Part shown: in pieces, positions 7,304 through 15,380 of the stretch
How positions within the stretch are numbered: position 1 is the stretch's first letter
Layout: each line of letters begins with the position of its first letter
Assembly: GCA_016712315.1 (NCBI GenBank)
Contig: JADJRG010000022.1
Coordinates: 1,107,250-1,171,249 of the forward strand
DNA length: 64,000 bases
From: Nannocystis sp.
GTDB taxonomy: Bacteria; Myxococcota_A; Polyangia; Nannocystales; Nannocystaceae
Direction of reading: 5' to 3'
Made by a program: the position numbers and the translations under genes
The notes under the pieces: generated by a model
What the model was told of the DNA's origin: nothing
Seen by the model: the letters and a program-made list of their open reading frames with translations, nothing else
The model's database searches: none

Positions 7304-9532
7304 ATGCGAAGCTGGCTCCCCTCGCTCCTCCTCGTCGCCCCCCTCGCCTTCACCGGCTGCCGCCCCAGCGCGCCTGTCACCCCGATCGTCGGCGGAGGAG
7401 GAGGCGCCGTCGATCCGCTCCCCCCGCAGAACACCGCCTACAACGCCCCGCCGCACCTCTTTAGCCCGCGCCCACACCCCCCGCGGCAGCGCATCATCGC
7501 CCCGCCGCCGCCGATGGGGGCGCTGCCGCCGCTCGTGAACAACCTCGAGCTCTGCTACCCCGAGCTCCGCCGCCCCTCGCCCGTCATCGCTCAGGGCAAA
7601 TCCAAGCCCAAGCCCGTCGCCAAGGGAGGGAGCAGCAGCGGCGTCGGCTCCGGGTACGGCTCCGGCAGCGGCAGCGGCGGCTACAAGAACGTCCCCTATC
7701 AGCCGGCGCCGTCGTCGACCCCGCCGCAGCCCGAGCCGCCCAGGGAGTCGAAGCAGGCCGCCGCCAGCAAGCGGCCCGGCGACAGCAACAGCGGCGGAGG
7801 TCGAGCAGGCGGCGCCGTCAGCGGCAGCCTCGGCGGCGTCGCGGGCGGCGTCGCGGGCGGCGTGCTCGGCGGAGCCACCGCGGCAGACGACGCAGGATCC
7901 GGCGGCGAGGTCGCAAAAAAGACCGCCCAGCCCAGCAAGCGGGCCGAAGCCGAGCCGAAGAAGAAGCTCGCGGACATGCAGCGACACGCCGAAGACGAGC
8001 GCGCGCGCCCCTCCGCCCCGTCGCCCGCGGGCGCCCCTGCCGCCGACTACGAGTCGGTCGCCGCCGAGGAGGCCCCTCTGATCGCCACCGCGCCCCCCTA
8101 CAACTACAAGGACGACTTCCAAGACTGGGGCCAAGCCACCTATCTCTCCAACGACGACACGATGAGCCTCAGCTCCGCGCAGCGGATCATCTACGCGATC
8201 GATCGTTACCTCCCGATCGCCCCGAGCCACATCCGCCAGCACGAGCTCCTCAATTATTTCAGCTTTGAGACCGCCCCCGTCGCCCCCCAGGACGACTTCT
8301 CTGTGCTCCCCAACCTCGCGCCGAGCCCGGGCAAGCCGGGCCTCTTCGACCTCACCCTCGCCGTGCAAGGCAAGCCCGTCGATCGAGACAGCCGGCGCAA
8401 CGCCAACGCCACCTTCGTCATCGATCGCTCTGGGTCGATGAGCGCTGAGGGCCGCATGGAGTACCTCAAGCGCGGCCTGCGGCGTATGACCTCCGAGCTC
8501 AAGACCGGCGACGTCGTCAACATCGTCCTCTTCGACCACGAGGTCTGCGCCCCGCTCGAGAGCTTCGTCGTCGGCCGCGACCGCCCCGAGCTGCTCGCCC
8601 AAGCGATCGACGCGATGCGCCCGCGCGGCGCCACCGACGTCTACAGCGGGCTCAGCCGCGGCTACCAGCTCGCCGATCACGCCTATCAGCCCAGCTACAA
8701 CAACCGCGTCGTCCTCATCACCGACGCGCTCACCAACACCGGCGTCACCGACGCCCGCACGATCGCCCTCGTCGGCAAGTTCTACGACGATCGCCGGATC
8801 CGCCTCTCCGGCGTCGGCGTCGGCGCGGACTTCAACGACGAGCTCCTCGACCGCCTCACCGAGCGGGGCAAGGGCGCCTACGTCTTCCTCGGCTCCGAGG
8901 CGGAGGTCGACGCCGTCTTCGGCGGCCGCTTCATCTCCTTGCTCGAGACCACCGCCCTCGACGTCCACTTCCAGCTCCACCTGCCGCCCTCGCTGCGCCT
9001 CAACGTCTTCCACGGCGAGGAGTCCTCCGCGATCAAAGAGGAGGTCCAAGCGATCCACTACTTCGCCAACACCGCGCAGCTCTTCGCCTCGGAGCTGATG
9101 GCCCGCGGCGACGCGCTGCGGCCGCAGGACTCGATCATGTTGACTATCGAGTACCAAGATCCTGAGACCGGCGCGGCGATGGTCGAGGAGCGCGCCTGGA
9201 CGCTCGGTGAGATCTCCGGTGAGTCCACCAACACCCGCAAGGCCCGGCTCTTGCTCGGCTTCGTCCAGCGGGTCGGCGCCCTCGCCATGAGGTCACCTCC
9301 CCCCTCCTACCAGCGGCGCGAGCTCGGGTGGGTCGATGAAGACGCCTGGCAGATCTGCGACGAGGGCGCGAGCGCGCTCCAGAGCCTCAGCGACGGCCTC
9401 AGCGACGATCCCGAGGCGGCCCGCGTGCGCGCCCTGTGGAGCAAGCTCTGCTCGCGCTACGCCCCGCCGACGCGGCCCGTGCAGACGCGGCCGCAGCCGC
9501 AGCCGCAGGGTTGGCCCGCCGCCCGCGAGTGA
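7304..9532 (+). CDS. von Willebrand factor A lipoprotein (YfbK-like)
   Basis: 742 residues from ATG 7304, chosen because it gives a proper lipoprotein signal (MRSWLPSLLLVAPLAFTGC). Residues about 25-260 are low-complexity Pro, Ser, Gly and Lys, including GGVAGGVAGGVLGG. Then comes a region resembling the N-terminal domain of YfbK-type vWA proteins (DDTMSLSSAQRIIYAIDRYLP), followed by the vWA domain with an intact MIDAS: DRSGSMS (about 372), Thr in GATDVYSGL and Asp in LITDALTNT. The C-terminus has the YfbK-type helical tail with LLLGFVQRVG. It is probably anchored to the outer membrane and bound to a divalent metal, acting in protein-protein contacts. The partner is unknown. Confidence 0.88.
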   Translation: MRSWLPSLLLVAPLAFTGCRPSAPVTPIVGGGGGAVDPLPPQNTAYNAPPHLFSPRPHPPRQRIIAPPPPMGALPPLVNNLELCYPELRRPSPVIAQGKSKPKPVAKGGSSSGVGSGYGSGSGSGGYKNVPYQPAPSSTPPQPEPPRESKQAAASKRPGDSNSGGGRAGGAVSGSLGGVAGGVAGGVLGGATAADDAGSGGEVAKKTAQPSKRAEAEPKKKLADMQRHAEDERARPSAPSPAGAPAADYESVAAEEAPLIATAPPYNYKDDFQDWGQATYLSNDDTMSLSSAQRIIYAIDRYLPIAPSHIRQHELLNYFSFETAPVAPQDDFSVLPNLAPSPGKPGLFDLTLAVQGKPVDRDSRRNANATFVIDRSGSMSAEGRMEYLKRGLRRMTSELKTGDVVNIVLFDHEVCAPLESFVVGRDRPELLAQAIDAMRPRGATDVYSGLSRGYQLADHAYQPSYNNRVVLITDALTNTGVTDARTIALVGKFYDDRRIRLSGVGVGADFNDELLDRLTERGKGAYVFLGSEAEVDAVFGGRFISLLETTALDVHFQLHLPPSLRLNVFHGEESSAIKEEVQAIHYFANTAQLFASELMARGDALRPQDSIMLTIEYQDPETGAAMVEERAWTLGEISGESTNTRKARLLLGFVQRVGALAMRSPPPSYQRRELGWVDEDAWQICDEGASALQSLSDGLSDDPEAARVRALWSKLCSRYAPPTRPVQTRPQPQPQGWPAARE

Positions 9533-9601
9533 TCCTCGCTGGAAAAACTTGCCGGCGCGCGGGCGCTGGATCTCCGCCGGGGCGTATGCGAACCTCAGAA
9601 C

Positions 9602-11071
9602 ATGAACTACAACGCCGTTCTTTGGCCCGTCGCCTCGCTCACGCTGGTCAGCCTCCTTTGTAGCCCGGCCAGCGCCGCGGACGAGCCCGGACGGCGGCTC
9701 TTCGGCGCCCCTGTCGTTGAGGCGCCGGAGCTCAGCGAACAAGAGCAGGCCGAGCGCCGCGCCGACTTTGAGGCGATGCTCGAGGAGCGCGGCTGGCAGG
9801 TCCAAGGCGACGTCGTCGGCCCAGCCGAGCTCTTCGCCGCCCCCGATCCGCAGGCCACCCAGGCCGCGGAGTGGCAGTACGAGCCCCACCGCGCCACCAT
9901 CTTCCTCAACTTCTTCGGCGGCCCGATGACCCCCGGCACCAACTCCGCCAAGATGCAGTCCACCTGCCTCAAGGGCGGCACCCTCGAGTACCCCGGCTTC
10001 AACGGCACCGAGGCGCAGGCGCTCGCGATCATCGAGACCTTCCAGAGCCAGCTCGCCCCCTACGGGGTCCGCCTCGCCTACGAGCAGGCCCCCCCGCCCG
10101 AGCTCCCGTACGCCATGGTGATGATGGGCGGCACCCCCGGCCTGCTCGGCATGCAGAACGGCGTACTCGGCGTCTCGTGCAGCAGCGACTGCGGCGATCG
10201 ATGGTGGCGCGACGCGACCTTCGCCTTCACCGCCGCCGCCTCCGCCAGCCAGACCAACACCCTCGCCACCACCGCCCTACACGAGGCCGCCCACGCCTTC
10301 GGCCTCGCCCACATCGACAAGAGTTTCAACTCTGGCTACATCATGCACCCCTACGTCGACCAGAAGCCGCGCGTCTGGGCGCAGGACTGCATCGGCTACA
10401 ACGACGCCACCGGCGGGATCAACTGCCAGTCGACCCACGACATCTTCTGCGGCGGCGGCGCGCAGAACACCCACGCCGAGCTGCTCGCCTACTTCGGCGT
10501 CAACGGCCCCGACACCGAGGCCCCGACCGTCTCGATCCTCACCCCCACGGACGGCCAAGAGCTCCCCGCCGGCACCGACATCTCGATCGAGGCCGACATC
10601 ACCGACAACTTCGAGGGCGTCGGCTGGAAGCTCTTGATCTACCAAGACGGCAACCTCATCGACGAGCGCCCCGCCTTCGTCTTCGAGCGCAAGTGGGGGT
10701 TCAGCAAGCTCCCCGCCGGCACCTATCGCTTCGTCGTGCAAGCCATCGATCACGACCGCAACATCGGCGCCGACGAGGTCACCGTCTTCGTCGGCAACGC
10801 CACCCCCGAGACCGGCTCGGACACGGACAGCACCGGCGGCACGGACGGCACCGGCGGCACCGGCGGCACCGGCGGCACCGGGGACACCGCGGGCACCGGC
10901 GGCGTCACCGGCGTCACCGGCGGCACCGCAGGCGCCACCGACACCGCGACCGACACGGCCGGCATCGATGAGGACGACGGCTGCGGCTGCACCAGCGCCC
11001 CGCGCCCCGCCGACAGCCTCTGGCTGCTCACCGGCCTGCTCGGCCTCTTCGCCCGCCGCCGCCGCCGCTAG
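9602..11071 (+). CDS. Secreted metzincin-type metalloprotease with MYXO-CTERM-like tail
   Basis: Signal peptide MNYNAVLWPVASLTLVSLLCSPASA, then a propeptide-like acidic stretch. The catalytic motif is HEAAHAFGLAHI (HExxHxxGxxH, three His zinc ligands and catalytic Glu), followed by a likely Met-turn in YIMHP. An Ig-like domain follows (PTVSILTPTDGQELPAGTDISIEADI...). Next is a Thr/Gly-rich linker of GTGG repeats, and a C-terminal sorting signal: cysteines in CGCTSAP, a hydrophobic helix, then RRRRR. The tail matches the MYXO-CTERM plan, so the protein is probably held at the outer surface after processing. Its stop overlaps the stop of the convergent ggt gene within one CTAG. Confidence 0.9.
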   Translation: MNYNAVLWPVASLTLVSLLCSPASAADEPGRRLFGAPVVEAPELSEQEQAERRADFEAMLEERGWQVQGDVVGPAELFAAPDPQATQAAEWQYEPHRATIFLNFFGGPMTPGTNSAKMQSTCLKGGTLEYPGFNGTEAQALAIIETFQSQLAPYGVRLAYEQAPPPELPYAMVMMGGTPGLLGMQNGVLGVSCSSDCGDRWWRDATFAFTAAASASQTNTLATTALHEAAHAFGLAHIDKSFNSGYIMHPYVDQKPRVWAQDCIGYNDATGGINCQSTHDIFCGGGAQNTHAELLAYFGVNGPDTEAPTVSILTPTDGQELPAGTDISIEADITDNFEGVGWKLLIYQDGNLIDERPAFVFERKWGFSKLPAGTYRFVVQAIDHDRNIGADEVTVFVGNATPETGSDTDSTGGTDGTGGTGGTGGTGDTAGTGGVTGVTGGTAGATDTATDTAGIDEDDGCGCTSAPRPADSLWLLTGLLGLFARRRRR

Positions 11072-12612
11072 CCGAGGCGGTCCAAACACACGCCTTGCCG
11101 GCGCGGATCGCCCGCGCCGTGCAGCGCTCCGTCCGGCTCGCGCACCACCGCGTGCACCCCGCCGAAGAACATGTTCGTCGCCGGCCAGAACGTGTGCTCG
11201 GTGAAGAGCGCGGCCAGGCGCTCGTAGGCCGCCGCCGAGAGCCCCGGCTCGACGTTGAGGTGCCCGTCGTCGAAGTGCAGGCGCGGCGCCGCGACCGCCT
11301 CCGCGATCGACATCCCATGATCGAGGCGATTCACCAGCACCTGCAAGATCGCCGAGCGGATCCGCTTGGAGCCGCCGCTGCCGAGCACCATCAGCCCGCC
11401 GTCGTCGCCCAGCACCGCCGTCGGCGACATCATCGACGCCATCCGCGTCGCCGGCGCCCACGCGTGGAAGCCGCCCGGGTTCAGGTCCTCCTCGCCGAGC
11501 ATATTGTTCAGCATCGTACCTGTCCCTGGGACCATATAGCCGCAGCCCTCGCCGTTCGACGCCGTGATCGCGGCCGCGTTGCCGTCGCGATCGATCACGC
11601 TCAGGTGCGTCGTCCCGCGCGTGGCCAGCGGCGCCGCCTCGAGCTCCGCCATCGCCTCCGCGATCACCTCAGGGTCGAGCAAGATCGGGATCGCCCCGTG
11701 CCGACCGCGCGCCCGCTGCGTCGCCGCCTGCACCTCCGCCAGCAGCGCCGCGTACTCAGCCTGTCCGAAGGGCAAGGCCTTGAGATCCCGCCCCGCCAGC
11801 AGCGCCAGGCCGAACGCGATCAGCAGCCCGCCAGAGGACGGCGGCGGGTTCGTAAGCAGCTCCGCGCCGCGGTAGCGCAGGCGCAGCGGCTCGCGCACGA
11901 TCACCTGATAAGCGCGCAGATCCTCGCGCGTCAGGTGCCCGCCGTGCTCCCGGCTCAGCCGCTCGATCGACGCCGCGATCTCGCCCTCGTAGAAGAGCCG
12001 ATCGCCCTCGTAGGCCATCGCCTCGAAGAGCCCGCCCAGCTCCGCGTTCGCGAAGAAGTCGCCCGCCTGGAGGATCGTCCCCGCCGCGTCGCCGCGGGTG
12101 AAGATCGCCCGCGACGCCGCGCTGTGCCGCAAGATCGGCGCGATCACCTGCATGATGTACGACTGGAACGACGTGAGGATCATGCCCTTGCGCGCCGCCG
12201 CGATCGCGGGCGCCATCACCTCCGCCATCGGCAGCGCCCCGTGCGCCCGATGCACCGCGAAGATCCCCCGCGCCAGCCCCGGCGTCGCCGCGGATCCGAG
12301 GCCGATATGAAACTCCTGCTGCGCCGCCCCGAAGTCGGCGACGATCGGCTGAAAGTCCAGCCCCTCGCGCTCGCGCTTGCAGATCGGCGTATGCACGAAG
12401 AAGTCGTAGAGCCGCGCCTCACCGTCGGCCGTGCGCACCAGGCAGAACGCGCCGCCCCCGAGCGAGCACAGCGACGGCTCGGCCACGCAGCTCATACAGA
12501 GCGCGGCGATCGCCGCGTCGACCGCGTTACCGCCGGCCTCGAGGACCTTCAGCGCGGCCTCTGCCGTGAGGGGGTGTCCAGCGGCGACGCAGCCGCGAGG
12601 CGAGCTCGACAT
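11068..12612 (-). CDS. ggt: Gamma-glutamyltransferase family protein
   Basis: Ntn-hydrolase that hydrolyses or transfers the gamma-glutamyl group of glutathione and similar peptides. Family marks: GCVAAGHPLTAEAALKVLEAGGNAVDAA at the N-terminus, GYMVPGTGTMLNNML, GSGGSKRI, and the autocatalytic cleavage site with nucleophile Thr in RGTTHLSVIDRDGN (about residue 336). At 514 residues it is slightly shorter than E. coli Ggt and has no evident signal peptide with the ATG at 12612; a longer start at 12705 would add a basic stretch that is not a typical signal and would overlap mtnP. Localisation is therefore uncertain. It is divergent from mtnP with 91 bp between the starts. Confidence 0.9.
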   Translation of the reverse strand: MSSSPRGCVAAGHPLTAEAALKVLEAGGNAVDAAIAALCMSCVAEPSLCSLGGGAFCLVRTADGEARLYDFFVHTPICKREREGLDFQPIVADFGAAQQEFHIGLGSAATPGLARGIFAVHRAHGALPMAEVMAPAIAAARKGMILTSFQSYIMQVIAPILRHSAASRAIFTRGDAAGTILQAGDFFANAELGGLFEAMAYEGDRLFYEGEIAASIERLSREHGGHLTREDLRAYQVIVREPLRLRYRGAELLTNPPPSSGGLLIAFGLALLAGRDLKALPFGQAEYAALLAEVQAATQRARGRHGAIPILLDPEVIAEAMAELEAAPLATRGTTHLSVIDRDGNAAAITASNGEGCGYMVPGTGTMLNNMLGEEDLNPGGFHAWAPATRMASMMSPTAVLGDDGGLMVLGSGGSKRIRSAILQVLVNRLDHGMSIAEAVAAPRLHFDDGHLNVEPGLSAAAYERLAALFTEHTFWPATNMFFGGVHAVVREPDGALHGAGDPRRQGVCLDRLG

Positions 12613-12703
12613 GGCCGCAGGGTGCCACAGCCGGCGCCTCTGCGGCGACCTGCGGCGGAGAATCGGCTTGGCCGCCCGCGCCCCCCCCGTTATCCTCCGC
12701 CGC

Positions 12704-13618
12704 ATGACCGCGCCCCACCCCGCCTCACCCGCCGCCCGCGCAGAGATCGTGCTCGGAGTGCTCGGCGGCTCTGGCCTCTACGCCATGAGCACCCTGCAAA
12801 ACGTCCGCGCGGTGGAGCTTAGCACCCCCTTCGGCGCCCCCTCGGGCCCCTACACCGTCGGCGAGCTGCCGCGCCCTGGCCTGCCGCCGCTGCGCGCCGC
12901 CTTCCTCCCGCGCCACGGCGCCGGCCACGTGCTCTTGCCTGGCGAGATCAACTACCGCGCCAACATCCACGGCTTCAAGCAGCTCGGCGTCACCCACCTC
13001 CTCAGCGTCTCCGCCGTCGGCTCCTTGCGCGAGGAGATCGTCCCTGGCCACGTCGTCCTCCCCGATCAGCTCATCGATCGCACCCGCGGCCGCCACAGCA
13101 CCTACTTCGGCGGCGGCGTCGTCGCCCACATCCAGTTCGGCGACCCGATCGACGAGCGCCTGCGGGCCCGCGTCCTCGCCGCGGCCGAGGCCGAGGGCGC
13201 CACCGTGCACGATCGCGGCGCCCTCGTCGTCATGGAGGGCCCCGCCTTCTCCACCCGCGCCGAGTCGGAGCGTTACCGCGGCATGGGCGCCCGGATCATC
13301 GGCATGACCGCCTTACCGGAGGCCAAGCTCGCCCGCGAGGCCGAGATCAGCTACGCGATCCTCGCCCTCGCCACCGACTACGACTGCTGGCGCGTCGGCG
13401 AGGAGGAGGTGAGCGTCCAGGCCGTCATGGCCGTCCTCCAGCGCAACGTCGCCCTGGCCCAAGCGGTCGTCCTGCGCCTCGCCGCCGGCCTGCCCTACGG
13501 CGAGGCCGATCTGCCCTACCCGCGCGCCTTGGCGCACGCGATCAACACCGCGCCCGCCAGCATCACCGCCGAGGCCCGTCAGCGGCTCGACCTCATCATC
13601 GGCCACTACCTGGCCTAA
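12704..13618 (+). CDS. mtnP: S-methyl-5'-thioadenosine phosphorylase
   Basis: Cleaves methylthioadenosine to adenine and methylthioribose 1-phosphate in methionine salvage after polyamine synthesis. Signature elements are GGSGLY, phosphate-binding RHGAGH, INYRANIHGFK, VVLPDQLIDRT, MEGPAFSTRAESERYR and GMTALPEAKLAREAEI, all typical of MtnP rather than of general purine phosphorylases. 304 residues, ATG at 12704; the frame is open upstream but that part overlaps the divergent ggt gene. A PfkB kinase follows 31 bp downstream and may act on a product of the same pathway, although that is inference from position. Confidence 0.92.
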   Translation: MTAPHPASPAARAEIVLGVLGGSGLYAMSTLQNVRAVELSTPFGAPSGPYTVGELPRPGLPPLRAAFLPRHGAGHVLLPGEINYRANIHGFKQLGVTHLLSVSAVGSLREEIVPGHVVLPDQLIDRTRGRHSTYFGGGVVAHIQFGDPIDERLRARVLAAAEAEGATVHDRGALVVMEGPAFSTRAESERYRGMGARIIGMTALPEAKLAREAEISYAILALATDYDCWRVGEEEVSVQAVMAVLQRNVALAQAVVLRLAAGLPYGEADLPYPRALAHAINTAPASITAEARQRLDLIIGHYLA

Positions 13619-13649
13619 GAGCCACCCTAGCCAGAGAGCACAAGACACC

Positions 13650-14594
13650 ATGAGCGTTGAACGCCCGGATCTCCTCGTCGTCGGCAGCGTCGCTATCGAC
13701 TGGATCATCACCCCCAGCGCCGAGCGCGAGGAGTCCGTCGGCGGCTCCGCGACCTTCTTCGCGATGGCCGCCGCCTACTTCGCCTCGGTGCGCCTGGTCG
13801 GCGTCGTCGGCGCTGACTTCCCGCAGCGCACCCTCGCCGACTTCCGCGCCGCCGGCGTCGACGCCGCTGGCCTGCGGATCGTCGAGGACGGCCTCACCTT
13901 CCGTTGGAAGGGCCGCTACCACGAGAACATGAACGACAGGACCACCCTAGAGACGCACCTCAACGTCTTCGAGAGCTTCGTCCCCAGCCTGCCGCCTGGC
14001 TATGAGAGCAGCGAGTACCTCTTCCTCGCCAACATCCAGCCGCAGCTCCAGCTCCAGGTCTTCGAGCGTATGGTCGGCCCGCGCCTCTGCGGCATGGACA
14101 CCATGAACCTCTGGATCGACGTCGCCCGCGACGATCTCCTCCGCGTGATCGCCAAGGTCGACGTGCTCACGATCAACGAGGAGGAGGCGCGCCTGCTCAC
14201 CGGCGAGCACAACCTCGTCAAGGCCGCCCGCGGGATCCAGCGCATGGGCGCGCGCAACCTCGTCATTAAGCGCGGCGAGTACGGCGCGCTGCTCTTCGAC
14301 GAGTCCGGCGACTTCTTCGTCGCGCCCGCGCTCCCCCTCGAGGAGGTCATCGATCCCACCGGCGCGGGCGACTCCTTCGCCGGCGGATTTATGGGCTACC
14401 TCGCCCGCCGCGGCGTACCACCCAGCGGCGCGTCCTTGCGCACCGCCATGATCTACGGCTCCGTCATGGCCTCCTTCTGCGTCGAGGGCTTCTCGTACGA
14501 TCGCCTCCGCGAGCTCGACGCCGCCGCGATCCAGGCCCGCTTCCGCCGCTTCGCCCAGCTCACCGACTTCGCCCACGCCCACCTCTTGAGCTGA
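13650..14594 (+). CDS. PfkB-family sugar kinase
   Basis: 314 residues. The C-terminal PfkB signature with the anion hole and catalytic Asp is intact (DPTGAGDSFAGGFMGYLA), and the N-terminal region has VVGSVAIDWI and GGSATFFAMAAAYF. The substrate is not readable from sequence: ribokinase-like, adenosine-kinase-like or methylthioribose-related activity are all possible. It lies 31 bp downstream of mtnP on the same strand, which makes nucleoside or pentose salvage the favoured guess. Preceding bases include AGAGAGCACAAGACACC, a weak ribosome site. It converges on the membrane protein gene with 15 bp between stops. Confidence 0.9.
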   Translation: MSVERPDLLVVGSVAIDWIITPSAEREESVGGSATFFAMAAAYFASVRLVGVVGADFPQRTLADFRAAGVDAAGLRIVEDGLTFRWKGRYHENMNDRTTLETHLNVFESFVPSLPPGYESSEYLFLANIQPQLQLQVFERMVGPRLCGMDTMNLWIDVARDDLLRVIAKVDVLTINEEEARLLTGEHNLVKAARGIQRMGARNLVIKRGEYGALLFDESGDFFVAPALPLEEVIDPTGAGDSFAGGFMGYLARRGVPPSGASLRTAMIYGSVMASFCVEGFSYDRLRELDAAAIQARFRRFAQLTDFAHAHLLS

Positions 14595-14609
14595 GCGCCG
14601 CCGAGCGGG

Positions 14610-15380
14610 CTACACGCGCCGATCGCCGGTCGCCGCCGCCACGGCGACGGCGATCCGCCAGAGCTGGAGGCCGACCCCCAGCGCCGCGATCAGCCGAGCA
14701 GCCCAGATCACCCACCCGTAGCCCAGCCCGCGGCTCACCACCGCCACCGCGGCCACCGCCAGGCCGGCGGCCGCCGACCACAGCAGCACCGCGCCCAGCG
14801 AGCGACGAGGCGCCGAGAACACCGCGGAGAACGCCCCCACCAGCGCCCGCGGGTGATACGCCCCGCCGCCGCACAACACCGCGCGAGCCCGCGCGAGCTC
14901 GAGCGCGTGCGCGCAGATCGCCAGCCCCAACCCACCGATCACCAAGCGCGGCGTCGCGCCGATCTCCAGCGGATCCGCCAAGACCAGCCCCAGCACCACC
15001 GCCCGCGGCACCCAGCCATAGAGCGCCAGCGCCGCGAAGCGCGGCACATAACGCGCGCTCTCGGCCGCCATCTCGGCGATCGACGCGGGCCCAGCCAGCC
15101 GCCGGATGATCCCGCCCGCCAACACGAGCTGCAAGAGGCCGCCGAGCAGCGCGCTCGCGATCCAAGCCGTCGCGAAGGCCACCACCACCGGCGGCTGAGC
15201 GACCAGCAGCTCCGCCAGCGCGGGCACCAACGCCCCGCGGTCGCTGAAGTGGTACGGCTGCAGCGCCGCCCCGAGCGACGCCACCACCGGCGCCGCCAGC
15301 ACCTTCGCGAGGACCACGTGCAGCGCCGCCAGCCCGAGCCACAGCCCTGGCGCCCGCAGCACCCGGCCTAGCGCCCTCAC
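14610..15380 (-). CDS. Polytopic membrane protein of unknown function
   Basis: 256 residues and about five or six hydrophobic segments (for example LWLGLAALHVVLAKVLAAPVV, VVVAFATAWIASALLGGLLQLVLAGGII, LGAVLLWSAAAGLAVAAVAVV). There are no enzymatic motifs that I recognise. It starts with GTG in a GTGA overlap with the stop of the upstream M1 peptidase gene, so the two are translationally coupled and probably function together, for instance as a membrane partner of the peptidase. The function is not assigned. Confidence 0.8.
   Translation of the reverse strand: MRALGRVLRAPGLWLGLAALHVVLAKVLAAPVVASLGAALQPYHFSDRGALVPALAELLVAQPPVVVAFATAWIASALLGGLLQLVLAGGIIRRLAGPASIAEMAAESARYVPRFAALALYGWVPRAVVLGLVLADPLEIGATPRLVIGGLGLAICAHALELARARAVLCGGGAYHPRALVGAFSAVFSAPRRSLGAVLLWSAAAGLAVAAVAVVSRGLGYGWVIWAARLIAALGVGLQLWRIAVAVAAATGDRRV

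Noticed and set aside
7250..9157. A 635-codon open frame on the minus strand across the vWA lipoprotein gene
   Set aside because: It is Asp/Gly/Ala/Arg-rich low-information sequence with no motifs, and mirrors the G/C-biased third positions of the plus-strand gene.
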